Origin: CAYNYM01 sp049366815 | GTDB taxonomy: Bacteria; Desulfobacterota; DSM-4660; Desulfatiglandales; HGW-15 | Direction of reading: 5' to 3' | DNA: 51,341 nucleotides | NCBI GenBank assembly: GCA_049366815.1 | Contig: JBMNCO010000144.1 | Location: forward strand, 1 to 51,341 | Shown here: positions 19,166 to 27,978 of the stretch, piece by piece | How positions within the stretch are numbered: the stretch's first letter is position 1 | Layout: each line of letters opens with the position of its first letter | Position numbers and translations under genes: made by a program | The notes under the pieces: generated by a model | The model's database searches: none | Told to the model about the DNA's origin: nothing | What the model saw: the letters and a program-made list of their open reading frames with translations, nothing else

Positions 19166-20907
19166 AGAGAAGTACCCCTCTCCGCATAAGCGGAAGGTCA
19201 GCACTTTCACAAATCGCAACAATCATGGCCGGAATTATGCGTCTCAGTACCCCTCTCCGCATAAGCGGAAGGTCAACAATTCCTGGAGGCCGAATCGGCG
19301 TACAAGGAGACTGTCTCAGTACCCCTCTCCGCATAAGCGGAAGGTCAACTAAACACGGTATATACCGGTGAAGGCGAAGTGCGGTCTCAGTACCCCTCTC
19401 CGCATAAGCGGAAGGTCAACGATAATGGGATGAAAGTCCTGAACGCGGATGTTGGTCTCAGTACCCCTCTCCGCATAAGCGGAAGGTCAACTCGAAAGAT
19501 GCGACATTGGCTGGTGCAGATAAGAGTGTCTCAGTACCCCTCTCCGCATAAGCGGAAGGTCAACTTTGAAAAGTCGAAAATTACAGTATTATATGAATTT
19601 TCGTCTCAGTACCCCTCTCCGCATAAGCGGAAGGTCAACTGTGGAAAGGAAGATGAGCTAATGTATGTATTCTCCGTCTCAGTACCCCTCTCCGCATAAG
19701 CGGAAGGTCAACTGTTTACTGCCGTTACCACGACGACCCCGTCGAATTGTCTCAGTACCCCTCTCCGCATAAGCGGAAGGTCAACAAATAACAGAAAAAG
19801 TGTTGTCTCCAGAAGAAATTCGTCTCAGTACCCCTCTCCGCATAAGCGGAAGGTCAACNNNNNNNNNNNNNNNNNNNNNNNNNNNNNNNNNNNNNNNNNN
19901 NNNNNNNNNNNNNNNNNNNNNNNNNNNNNNNNNNNNNNNNNNNNNNNNNNNNNNNNNNTGTCTCCAGAAGAAATTCGTCTCAGTACCCCTCTCCGCATAA
20001 GCGGAAGGTCAACAGTAAAACAAGAATTAAATGCAAAATTATTGCAGTGTCTCAGTACCCCTCTCCGCATAAGCGGAAGGTCAACTGCTTATGGCGCAAA
20101 AAGCTGCCGCTGCCGTTGCAGTTGTCTCAGTACCCCTCTCCGCATAAGCGGAAGGTCAACGCGGCGTTCTGGAAGGAAAAGATGTTCTTCGGTGAGGAGT
20201 CTCAGTACCCCTCTCCGCATAAGCGGAAGGTCAACTTTTACATAGGCCCAGAGGAAGGAGCGCCTCCGCTCCAATGTCTCAGTACCCCTCTCCGCATAAG
20301 CGGAAGGTCAACAAACCTACTCTGATACCGTCGAGGGTGTGGTAGCGTCTCAGTACCCCTCTCCGCATAAGCGGAAGGTCAACTCATGCAAGGAGAGATC
20401 GGCTCTTCGGTCGAATTAACATGTCTCAGTACCCCTCTCCGCATAAGCGGAAGGTCAACTATGTATGGCCTTTACAGCCGGAAGCGTGGCGTTCGTCTCA
20501 GTACCCCTCTCCGCATAAGCGGAAGGTCAACGGAGTGAGCATCCCGAAAACGGAGCTAGGCTATTTTTGTCTCAGTACCCCTCTCCGCATAAGCGGAAGG
20601 TCAACTATTCAAAGGTGGGGCGATGAGCTTCATATTTACGGCCGTCTCAGTACCCCTCTCCGCATAAGCGGAAGGTCAACTCAATCTGGATGGTACCGGA
20701 GAAATTTTAAATGTTTGAAAGTCTCAGTACCCCTCTCCGCATAAGCGGAAGGTCAACGCTGAAAAGGGAATCAAATTCAAAGTGACAATAAAAAGAGTCT
20801 CAGTACCCCTCTCCGCATAAGCGGAAGGTCAACGTCTATGACGACGGCCGTGGCGGTCGGGTTCTCGTTGGTCTCAGTACCCCTCTCCGCATAAGCGGAA
20901 GGTCAAC
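19166..20907 (-). CRISPR. CRISPR array, 37-nt repeat, 23 repeat copies visible
   Basis: On the plus strand each repeat starts GTCTCAGTACCCC and ends GCGGAAGGTCAAC; copies begin at 19166, 19241, 19313, 19384, 19455, 19528, 19603, 19676, 19749, 19822, 19977, 20049, 20124, 20199, 20276, 20347, 20423, 20495, 20569, 20644, 20721, 20797 and 20871. Spacers are 34-40 nt, all different. The copy at 19166 is degenerate at both ends (first five bases differ, and GGTCAGC), marking the trailer. Read on minus, the repeat begins GTTGAC and ends ACTGAGAC, resembling the 8-nt type III crRNA tag, with an internal CCGC-TTAT-GCGG stem. Transcription is therefore predicted on minus, from a leader at 20908 upward, co-directional with all cas genes. 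Interrupted by a 100-N gap. Confidence 0.97.
19859..19958. other. 100-N scaffold gap inside the array
   Basis: Exactly 100 N. The 55 bases left of the gap (last 18 of a spacer plus the repeat at 19822-19858) are identical to the 55 bases right of it (19959-20013). This is the signature of two contigs sharing a 55-base k-mer at a graph node, so repeats 10 and 11 may be one repeat. Confidence 0.95.
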
Positions 20908-21471
20908 AACCCGATATTACAGAATTTCTGGACCACTCTGGTTTTTGACTTTCGGATGCCGAAAAAATTCGCATGTGTTATCAACAGGTTTAAAAACCCC
21001 ATCACTTTTTTGAATATGTCTAACATCCGAAGTGCTCCCCAAAAGATTTTTCCGTTCCTCTCTGCCATAACTCCATGATAATGCAAGGTTTTATTTGAAA
21101 ATAGACTCTGAAGATCTTTCCCGGAAAAAACAGCATAGCCCGATATTCAGAAAAGACGGCATTTTACACTTTTATGAAGCCTCCGGATTCATATTGCAAC
21201 TATTTAAAAACATTATCTTTACAATAAGAACCGGCCGGACGGCGTTCCGCCCGGAAATACCGTTTTCTGAAGATCGATGAAAGCGGGACCGGAAAAGGTC
21301 GATCTTCAAAAATGACGCGTCATCCCCACGGGTTACCCAAAAATCCGACATTCATACAAGGCATTGATTTTCAATTGCAAAAGGTTTTTCAATCCGTAAA
21401 AAACCTTTTCTGAAGATTCACTCCCGTTTCAGGGTTCAAGGCTAACCGTTTCTCTGTACCCACACCCACCA
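20908..21471 (-). promoter_or_regulatory. presumed CRISPR leader and upstream region
   Basis: This 564-bp AT-rich stretch without a credible gene lies between the leader-proximal repeat and the 3' end of cas6. Orientation (degenerate repeat at the opposite end, repeat tag read on minus) makes it the leader. Directly beside the first repeat there is a small palindrome CAGAATTTCTG (20920-20930), and further A/T tracts near 20950-21110. I cannot place a good promoter: TAATAT just upstream of the repeat on the minus strand lacks a matching -35. Confidence 0.6.
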
Positions 21472-22506
21472 TTAACTGGGATGAAACTCCGCCACGTATT
21501 CCCCGTAGCCGAAGGTAGGCGATTTACCCAGGTGAAGCACCTCTCCTGCACGAATAAGAGGGACCAGTGCGCCGTTCACATTCAGAAAATCAACCTTGCC
21601 CATGAAACCGTCCCAATGACGCCAACGGACCTGCCGTCCCCCATAGCGCCTGATTTTCTCCATATGCAGGACCTTCTCTTGCCTTACTCCTGCCTCGGAG
21701 AGTCGAATCAAGGCATTCATATCCTGATCCCAAGCCGATGGAACCGGGGCGGCATGGAGTTCGAACAACCCCCGATACCGTTTCATCAGCGCCCGGATGA
21801 AAATCTCGAAATTGAAGGTCTCAGGACCAATGAGCTCCTCGCGGCCGACCACCTTCCCGTCCTTCCGCGCTTTTCTCACCAACCGGGTCGGGGAACGGAA
21901 ATCAATAAAGACCCTTAAGGGTCCTTCCGCGGCGGTCCCATCCAGCGAAAGGCTCTCAGGAACCGGCGCCTTGAGAGGGACGCCTGGGCCGTAAAGAACC
22001 GAATTCTCACCGTTGGAAAGACACTGGGTTATCTTTTCGAATCGGAGCCTCCCACGGGGTCGCAAAAAATCCGGCCAGTCCTCGGGATCGCCCCACTCCC
22101 GAATCTCTCTTTCAGAGATCAGGTGAGGGAAGGATTTCAAATCCATGGTTTGCATATTAATGAGGGCTGCGGTCAAATGGGGGACGCATGGGAGGGCTCG
22201 GCCCACCAGGAGGAGGTCGAAGCAAAGGGAATCGCCATGAGCATAGCGCTTCCCATCGAGGGAAGAACAGGCGATGGCATAGGGCAAGACGGTGCTTTCA
22301 CCGGTCTCGGTCTTGTGTTCGGCGATGATCCAGTAGGCGCATTCCTTCTGGTCGGGGCATGCTGCGCAGTGCCATCGGGGGTGACTGCAGGCAATTCTCC
22401 TGAGGGATGTCCTTAAAAGGCTTGCCAGCGTGGAGCCCTTGTAGTGTGGCAGGACCGTTTCGGAAAGTGCCCGGAATGTAAGCCGCAGTTTTGCGTATTG
22501 AAGCAT
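21472..22506 (-). CDS. cas6: Cas6 pre-crRNA endoribonuclease
   Basis: 344 residues from ATG 22506, with AGAAGG nine bases upstream (a GTG at 22515 is in frame). RAMP-fold protein of the PF10040-type Cas6: after an N-terminal strand, GSTLASLLRTSLRRI leads into a Cys cluster (C47, C50, C56; HCAACPDQKEC), and the C-terminus carries FLNVNG and the glycine-rich loop HLGKSPTFGYGEY. Cas6 cuts within repeats to leave an 8-nt 5' tag, here predicted ACTGAGAC. It is the last gene of the effector operon and the nearest one to the leader, 56 bp or more after the multi-TM protein gene. Family call is firm; the exact catalytic residues cannot be read reliably. Confidence 0.88.
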   Translation of the reverse strand: MLQYAKLRLTFRALSETVLPHYKGSTLASLLRTSLRRIACSHPRWHCAACPDQKECAYWIIAEHKTETGESTVLPYAIACSSLDGKRYAHGDSLCFDLLLVGRALPCVPHLTAALINMQTMDLKSFPHLISEREIREWGDPEDWPDFLRPRGRLRFEKITQCLSNGENSVLYGPGVPLKAPVPESLSLDGTAAEGPLRVFIDFRSPTRLVRKARKDGKVVGREELIGPETFNFEIFIRALMKRYRGLFELHAAPVPSAWDQDMNALIRLSEAGVRQEKVLHMEKIRRYGGRQVRWRHWDGFMGKVDFLNVNGALVPLIRAGEVLHLGKSPTFGYGEYVAEFHPS

Positions 22507-22571
22507 ATCCCGCACCCTTCTTTGTGAGAAGGATTCCGGCTGGGGCCCAATGCCCTCAGCATCTTGTGTTT

Positions 22572-23963
22572 TCAGATCGGCTGGGTGATGGGCTTGTCCT
22601 CCCAGATCAACTGGGTAAAGATACCGACAAAAAGGGCCAGGGGCGCAAGAGACAGGACAACAAAGGGATAAATGCTGCCCAGTGCCCCTGGAAAAAAGAT
22701 TAGACCGGCTTCAATCTCTACGAGATCGTTCCCAAAAAAATCCGACGCAATGACCCCAAGGACAAGAGAGTAAAAAAAACCCTGAAAGAGAATGGACAGT
22801 GCCCTGGGCCTGGTGAATTCCGAGCGTGGGTTCGTGCCCTTGAGGGTGTTGTTGATCTTTATATGAAGATAGACATAGCAGATGAGCATGGGGATCGAAA
22901 TGCGGAGAATGAAAAAAAACCAATCGTACCAATAGTGCCAATCGTGCCAATTTTTAATGGGTTGAGTGGTCCAGAGCTGATCGTTCAAGAGAAAAAGGTA
23001 CCCGATGACGATGCCGCAGAAGAGCCTCGGCAGCAGGTCCTGATACCAAATTGTCCCTTCGCAAAAACGGATTATGATCCAAACGCCCGGTAGGAGGTAG
23101 AGAACAATCCCTAACAAGACCCGGTAAATTACGTTCTTAGACTCGGGGGTCATCGATATGTTCGAAAAATCAGAAAAAGCCCAAAACAAGACACCAAAAA
23201 CGACAAAGAGAATGCTCCCTATAACCCACAGGAACCAATCGGTTTTCATGAGATGACCATAAGTTGCATTTTCATCCTGTCTGTCTGAATGCTCCTTAGA
23301 TCGATTTTTCAAGGCCCGTGTAATCAGGCGGGCATGATAGGTGTCATACCGCTGGAGAAACCAGTCGTGGGCCGTGATGACATATCTTTCATCTTTACTA
23401 TTTTTACTAGGTAAAACATACGTCCTCACGGAAGGTTTGGCACCGTCCCCGAAAATGAGGTCGTGGATGCGGTTCTCTCTTTCATCCGGAGCGATCTTGC
23501 TCAGCTCGAAGTCTGGATTTGTGTGAACGGCTATGAGCATCTGGAAGGCCCGCTTGCGGGGATCCGAAATCAGTTCCTCTGCTATCTCTTCTTTGAAGTC
23601 ACGCGCCCTGACGTATATTTCATGGAGCTTTTCACAGGCTGTGAAGTAGGACTTTGTTACCAAATCCTGTTCATAGTAGTGGGCTATGAGGCCGATCAAA
23701 TACCAGGCCTGAAAAAAGTCAGTGACAGTCCCTTTATTTTTGTCCAAAATCGATGAGCATTTAATTTCTTCCGCGATAGCTACTAAAGCATCATCAATCG
23801 CGCTGACTTCGCCATAAAAGGAAATTTCTTGAGTCATCAGCCGTTTCAAATCTTTTACTGCCTTGTCTTCATCTCCCACAGAAAGCCAACAGGTCGTTTT
23901 CTTTGGGTCAGAATCATCTTCCCGATACAATCTTTTTTGATTGAGCATGAAACAAAGATTCAT
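22572..23963 (-). CDS. multi-TM protein, candidate type III CRISPR membrane effector
   Basis: 463 residues if started at ATG 23963 (AGGAAGGG about ten bases upstream); in-frame ATGs at 23972 and 24002 are alternatives, the latter overlapping the CARF gene. Residues 1-240 are soluble, helical and charged, without a recognised motif. Residues 243-453 contain six or seven hydrophobic helices (about 243-263, 279-299, 312-326, 348-368, 390-408, 421-453). There is no CorA GMN motif, no HEPN motif and no nuclease motif. It directly follows the CARF gene inside the type III-D operon, which suggests a cyclic-oligonucleotide-controlled membrane protein acting in abortive defence, as known for other CRISPR-linked TM effectors. 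Family not recognised; function is inference from context. Confidence 0.7.
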   Translation of the reverse strand: MNLCFMLNQKRLYREDDSDPKKTTCWLSVGDEDKAVKDLKRLMTQEISFYGEVSAIDDALVAIAEEIKCSSILDKNKGTVTDFFQAWYLIGLIAHYYEQDLVTKSYFTACEKLHEIYVRARDFKEEIAEELISDPRKRAFQMLIAVHTNPDFELSKIAPDERENRIHDLIFGDGAKPSVRTYVLPSKNSKDERYVITAHDWFLQRYDTYHARLITRALKNRSKEHSDRQDENATYGHLMKTDWFLWVIGSILFVVFGVLFWAFSDFSNISMTPESKNVIYRVLLGIVLYLLPGVWIIIRFCEGTIWYQDLLPRLFCGIVIGYLFLLNDQLWTTQPIKNWHDWHYWYDWFFFILRISIPMLICYVYLHIKINNTLKGTNPRSEFTRPRALSILFQGFFYSLVLGVIASDFFGNDLVEIEAGLIFFPGALGSIYPFVVLSLAPLALFVGIFTQLIWEDKPITQPI

Positions 23964-23982
23964 GTTATACATTCCCTTCCTG

Positions 23983-24888
23983 TCACATTCTTCTTCTTTC
24001 ATCCCCTTCTTGAGAATGATCCTTATATTGTTGGCCCTCTCTGCCTGCACTCTTTGATCCTTCTATGATACTCATTATTTTCGTCGCACTCACACTAAAC
24101 GTATTACCTGCGGGCGGCTCGAAGAGGATCATTTCATAGCCATTTTCATGAAGATAGAAGGTCGTAAATCCTGTATTCCAGCAAAGGAGATTGGCCAGTG
24201 GGACAACTGCCTTGTACCCTCCCGTAAAATTAAGGAGCCTGTGGCTCACCTCTGAAAGTTTTCCTACGCTTTCATAAATGACCGTTTTCAGTGACTCCAT
24301 GCCTTGCCTGAAGGTCCTCGTATCAGAGATCTTGAGTCCGGAGATCCGTTTAATTTTTATATTGGTCTCATGAAATTCGTATTCCCGTGGGCCATCCGGA
24401 ACGGAAGGGAACAAAAAATCTTTCAGCACACTATCATCAGATGTATATTCGATTTTTCCATCCAGCCAACCCGCTCTTATGAGGGCGCCGGCGAGATAGG
24501 CGGAGAAGGCCCCCTCAGGAGAATCCGAGGAAAGAAGCCATACGTGATCTTCGGCCGTGACCGGGCCGTATTTAAATACATCTTCCTCCTCTCGATACCT
24601 CCCCATGGCAAGCAGGCTGGAAATCTCTGCGGGGAGCGACTCTTGGTACTCCCTTGTCCCACCAAGACAACTTCTAAGCCTGCCTAAAAGATAAGCCAGC
24701 ATTTCCTCAACCAGCACTTTATCAGAAGCGAGCTCTTTTATCGCCTCATCGAGTGAGGCCTCAGGATCCTTCAGGGCGTCGTTGATTTCTTCTATCTTTT
24801 TACTGATGCGGTTAATGTCTTTTGAGTTAACAAACTTCGTTGAATCAAAAACCGATGTTCCGACCGTGCAAAGAATCAGCTTGCTCAT
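23983..24888 (-). CDS. CARF-domain protein (APE2256/Csm6-N-like)
   Basis: 301 residues; ATG 24888 has AAGGAGG seven bases upstream. The N-terminus has the CARF nucleotide loop TVGTSVF (residues 8-14) and a second ligand-site motif NFTGGYKAVVPLA (220-232), the pair typical of the Cas_APE2256/TIGR02619 CARF group. CARF domains bind cyclic oligoadenylates made by Cas10. No HEPN (R-x4-6-H), PD-ExK or other effector domain is fused; the last ~50 residues are charged and likely disordered. It could be a ring nuclease or the sensor partner of the membrane protein encoded right after it (stop at 23983, next start around 23963). Whether it degrades or only senses the signal cannot be read from sequence. 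Confidence 0.85.
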   Translation of the reverse strand: MSKLILCTVGTSVFDSTKFVNSKDINRISKKIEEINDALKDPEASLDEAIKELASDKVLVEEMLAYLLGRLRSCLGGTREYQESLPAEISSLLAMGRYREEEDVFKYGPVTAEDHVWLLSSDSPEGAFSAYLAGALIRAGWLDGKIEYTSDDSVLKDFLFPSVPDGPREYEFHETNIKIKRISGLKISDTRTFRQGMESLKTVIYESVGKLSEVSHRLLNFTGGYKAVVPLANLLCWNTGFTTFYLHENGYEMILFEPPAGNTFSVSATKIMSIIEGSKSAGREGQQYKDHSQEGDERRRM

Positions 24889-24904
24889 TATATGGCCTCC
24901 TTGG

Positions 24905-26239
24905 TTAATCTGTTTTGTACTGTTGGTAATTTTCGATTCCCCTGATGCGGCCTCGCAAAGGGTCCTGCTGTGTGACCTCCACCAGGAGAGTATGATTGAA
25001 GATAAATGTTCTCAGGTCCTCCGGCAGTTGGTCGTCAAGCACCTCGTTGAAGTCGGCCATCGAAAAGGTCATCTCGCCATCGGGAAGCCGAAGAGCAACT
25101 TCCTCCTCATCCGGGGCCAGGACCTCCTTTCCCTCCCATTTAACCCCTAAATTTATCCGGAGGACCCTTCCGACCGGGCTTTCAGAAAGCATTCCCCGAT
25201 TCCCTGAAATGTCCTGCAGGGTGGGGAGAGGCCATTTCCGGACACTCCGCCGATCGTACCAGAACCACGCCCTTGAAGGATATCGAACCGGGATGCCTTG
25301 CATGTGTCCGGGCTGGTGACCCGGCAACCGGAGCACAATTCGGACATCTTCCAGGGTTTCCTTCAGGAAGGGATGCTCGCTCAATCGATTTCGTGCCGCG
25401 AGTACCAAATCATCCAGGTCATCTTTTGGAAGCACTGTTCCCTGATGTCTGAAATCCATGAAAAGGCCTCCGGGTATTTCCGGTGCGGATTCGAGGCGTG
25501 TCTCTTCAGGATCAAGTTCAATTGCACAGCTTCCCAACCCGAGAGGCCTGCCGTGACCGAGTTTATGGCCGAGTCCGGGCTCGAGGACAAGGGCATAGAG
25601 AAGGGTGAGGAGATCGCCTTCATCCAGGTTGGCGAACTGGATTCGGAATTTCAGTTCGGAATCCCTCCTGATCCAGTTGCGGATTCGCGTCGAAGTCGAA
25701 CCGGGCTCCCATTCATCCGGCCGGGGCGCATGGTGAAAATAAAATTTTCGGCCCCTGGGGTTTCTCTGATCATCGTAATAGAAGGGACGATGATGCCTTC
25801 GGGGCCCCTCTTCCCTGGGGAGCAGGATGTCGACCGGTTCCAAGATGGATGGCTCCCCTATGGCGTCGGTGAACCGAAGGAGCCCTCCTTGCGCGTCCTC
25901 CTCTGCTATCCTGCCGAAGACACGGCATGCCAGGCAGCACGAGGAAGGTTCCTTGCAATGCTCAGGGGACGACGGATCACAGGAGCAGGAGAGGGTCTCA
26001 AAAAGGGAGCGCACCATGCCTCTCACGGCCGCTCCGGGAACAAAGGGCCTCTTTTGGGGGTCAAGGGGAACGCCAAGCGTACTTCCCCTGCGGATGGCTG
26101 GAACGACAAGAGGGGTAATCGCCCGGAGCCTGCAGCCAATTTCCCCGGAAAAGCCCGCCACACGGCTAAGGCTCTTTGAGGAGTGCTCCCTCACGGGGTC
26201 ATGAACCCTGACAAAATTGTAGGGGTTGATGAAGATCAT
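24905..26239 (-). CDS. RAMP protein, TIGR03986-type (short form)
   Basis: 444 residues; the start at 26239 is chosen because its ATG overlaps the csx19 stop (ATGA) and puts INPYNFVR at the N-terminus, the usual beginning of this family. RAMP features: FVPGAAVRGMVRSLFE (glycine loop and helix), a Cys-rich insert with CCLACRVFG, KFYFHH, and GHKLGHGRPLGLGS, the C-terminal G-rich loop. These match the larger RAMP at 32562-35045, so the operon has two paralogous members. Such proteins accompany type III-D complexes; whether they are structural Cas7 subunits is not established. Sixteen bp separate it from the CARF gene. Confidence 0.8.
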   Translation of the reverse strand: MIFINPYNFVRVHDPVREHSSKSLSRVAGFSGEIGCRLRAITPLVVPAIRRGSTLGVPLDPQKRPFVPGAAVRGMVRSLFETLSCSCDPSSPEHCKEPSSCCLACRVFGRIAEEDAQGGLLRFTDAIGEPSILEPVDILLPREEGPRRHHRPFYYDDQRNPRGRKFYFHHAPRPDEWEPGSTSTRIRNWIRRDSELKFRIQFANLDEGDLLTLLYALVLEPGLGHKLGHGRPLGLGSCAIELDPEETRLESAPEIPGGLFMDFRHQGTVLPKDDLDDLVLAARNRLSEHPFLKETLEDVRIVLRLPGHQPGHMQGIPVRYPSRAWFWYDRRSVRKWPLPTLQDISGNRGMLSESPVGRVLRINLGVKWEGKEVLAPDEEEVALRLPDGEMTFSMADFNEVLDDQLPEDLRTFIFNHTLLVEVTQQDPLRGRIRGIENYQQYKTD

Positions 26240-26793
26240 ACCAGACAAAGCCCCCATAAACGATAAAGAGTCGTTTCCTCTCCTGTCTCGGGATCATGGA
26301 CAGCGTAGGATTTGCATTTGAATCCGATCCGCTGTCTTTCCTTTTCAGGTCGCAGCGGATACACCAGCTCTATCAAGGGGATCCTGTCCTCGCGCAGGAC
26401 CAATGTGTCCGCGGCCGTTTTTTCTGAAACGCCCCAGAGGAGCAAGGTATCCTCTGTCGGGTTATCCTTTTGAGGGTCTTCGATGAGCTCTACTTCCCGG
26501 CATTTAAAGGGCTCAGGGATACCATTCACCTCGGAGAGCAGAACCGCATGCCATCGGCCGAAACGCCTGCGCCACCTGAGTTCCCGGGTGGACGAAAAAA
26601 TGACGCCGCGATCCCAGGGCGGTTTTCTGAGGACCTCGTCACGCAGATTTTTGAGACTGTCGAATCGATGAGCGGTCGCATCATGCACCATAACATAGGA
26701 TTCCGGTTCGGCCTCTATGAACAGATTCATCCAGTCCTCAGAAAGGGATCCGGCATCCTCGAAATCGCAATGGGCTATAATGAGTTTATCCAT
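26236..26793 (-). CDS. csx19: Csx19, type III-D subunit
   Basis: 185 residues from ATG 26793, which has GAGGAG about ten bases upstream. A longer frame starts at 26871, where ATG overlaps the stop of the previous gene (ATGA) but without a ribosome site; that 26-residue basic extension may or may not be translated. The core RELRWRRRFGRWHAVLLSE is the conserved element of Csx19 (all1473-type), and the remaining beta-rich region (LLLWG, RIPLIELVYPL, TTLYRLWGLC) agrees. Csx19 is a marker of subtype III-D and belongs to the effector complex. It overlaps the downstream RAMP gene by ATGA. Confidence 0.78.
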   Translation of the reverse strand: MDKLIIAHCDFEDAGSLSEDWMNLFIEAEPESYVMVHDATAHRFDSLKNLRDEVLRKPPWDRGVIFSSTRELRWRRRFGRWHAVLLSEVNGIPEPFKCREVELIEDPQKDNPTEDTLLLWGVSEKTAADTLVLREDRIPLIELVYPLRPEKERQRIGFKCKSYAVHDPETGEETTLYRLWGLCLV

Positions 26794-26867
26794 TGATGGG
26801 TGTCTCCTCGGTTTTCGAAAAGATCTAAACCAGTTCCCGGCCTTATTCAGTGCCTTCCGGAATACTT

Positions 26868-27968
26868 TCATTGTGGGGCCACGGAATCAGCGGGAGAAGG
26901 CCGGTGATCCAAGGGAAGGAATCCCTTGCGGCCCTCGGCAAACGCGCCAGCCAAACCGAGCCAGAAGAAATTTTCCTGGGCGATTGTCGGATTTGAAACA
27001 CAGTAGCTCCTGCGGAAAGGGTGATCCTCCTCCTTACAGGGCTCGAGCAGCTTTGCCACCCAGGGATCGACTTCCGAGCCCGGACCGTCCCGAAATCCAA
27101 TTGACCGAAGCACGGCCGGCAGCTCTCCATTTGCGCCGTATCCCTGTATCCTGATCTTTGTCACCTCTGCCCCGATGCGGCCATATCCTTTGTTTTTCCC
27201 CCCACCCAGAGAAATCCTTCCCATGGAGAGATCCCTGAGAAGATAGGCCATGAGCCCCGGCTGCCAGTATTCGTAGTTCAGCAGGGAGATGCGCCCTTTA
27301 AAGACAAAATCCTCCAGGAGAAGCACACGAAAAGGACCTTTGGCTATGGCCCCGGTGAAACGGTCCAGGGCGATTCCGTCGCGAATGACCACTCTCCCTG
27401 GTTTGTTCGGATCCGGATAGGCGTCCTCGACACGAATATGTGAGGCAACGCGGGTAGAGCCGAAAAGACGGCAGACCGGGCACTGCTTCTCATAGACATT
27501 TCTGCCCTCCTCCTTTTCAAGGGCCTTGCCACAGAAGCGGTCACGTCTTTCCTTGTTGACTGCAAAGGGATCGCAGCAGAGAAGCTCGTCTTCCGAGGGG
27601 CTGAGGGTCCTGAAGATCCTTTCCGCATAGGCCCTCAGTGCCCCCCTCAGGCTGGCACCGGGGATGTAGTACTTCAACTTGCCGGCCATAGCCGAAGCCA
27701 ATCCTTCCGAACCGCCTCTCCCTGTGAGGGCATCCTGGATCAGGCCGAGGATATCCCGGCTGTCATTGCGGCACACCGGGATGGCATCCGGGATGGCAGC
27801 AAAGGCATCCGGGTCCGCGGGTCCCGGAATTTCATACGGATCCACTTGGATGCACATTTTGTCTTTCGCGTCCTTAACTTTTCGATACCGCCCCTCGCCT
27901 ATCAGAAGCGGCGATTTCAGCGATATCGTGATATAAAAATCCATACGGTTGATGATGGATCCGTGCAT
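26868..27968 (-). CDS. Cas7/Csm3-like RAMP (366 aa)
   Basis: RAMP backbone subunit. Features in order: an N-terminal strand (DFYITISLKSPLLIGEG), a long insert, YYIPGASLRGALRAYAERI (about 104-123), the zinc-type CPVCRLFGS, RDGIALDRFTGAI (the thumb-loop region conserved in Csm3/Cmr4), and SLGGGKNKGYGRIG. Length exceeds ordinary Csm3 (~220 residues) because of a ~70-residue insert after strand 1 and a ~100-residue tail. ATG 27968 follows GGGGAGG closely. It lies 10 bp after the neighbouring Csm3-like gene and may also couple to csx19 (ATGA). Expected to bind crRNA in the filament; a catalytic Asp is not obvious. Confidence 0.85.
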   Translation of the reverse strand: MHGSIINRMDFYITISLKSPLLIGEGRYRKVKDAKDKMCIQVDPYEIPGPADPDAFAAIPDAIPVCRNDSRDILGLIQDALTGRGGSEGLASAMAGKLKYYIPGASLRGALRAYAERIFRTLSPSEDELLCCDPFAVNKERRDRFCGKALEKEEGRNVYEKQCPVCRLFGSTRVASHIRVEDAYPDPNKPGRVVIRDGIALDRFTGAIAKGPFRVLLLEDFVFKGRISLLNYEYWQPGLMAYLLRDLSMGRISLGGGKNKGYGRIGAEVTKIRIQGYGANGELPAVLRSIGFRDGPGSEVDPWVAKLLEPCKEEDHPFRRSYCVSNPTIAQENFFWLGLAGAFAEGRKGFLPLDHRPSPADSVAPQ

Positions 27969-27978
27969 CGTCCTCCCC

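Noticed and set aside
19379..20745. Open frames of 60-107 codons running through the CRISPR array on both strands
   Set aside because: They are repeat translations (SQYPSPHKRKVN, LSTPLRISGRST, VDLPLMRRGVL) and not genes.
20874..21086. 70-codon minus-strand frame over the leader
   Set aside because: It runs into the repeat and has no coding features.
22572..23963. The multi-TM protein as a CorA-type effector
   Set aside because: No GMN motif and too many TM helices; CorA has two.
23983..24888. The CARF protein as a Csm6/Csx1 ribonuclease
   Set aside because: No R-x4-6-H HEPN motif; length accounts only for the CARF fold and a charged tail.
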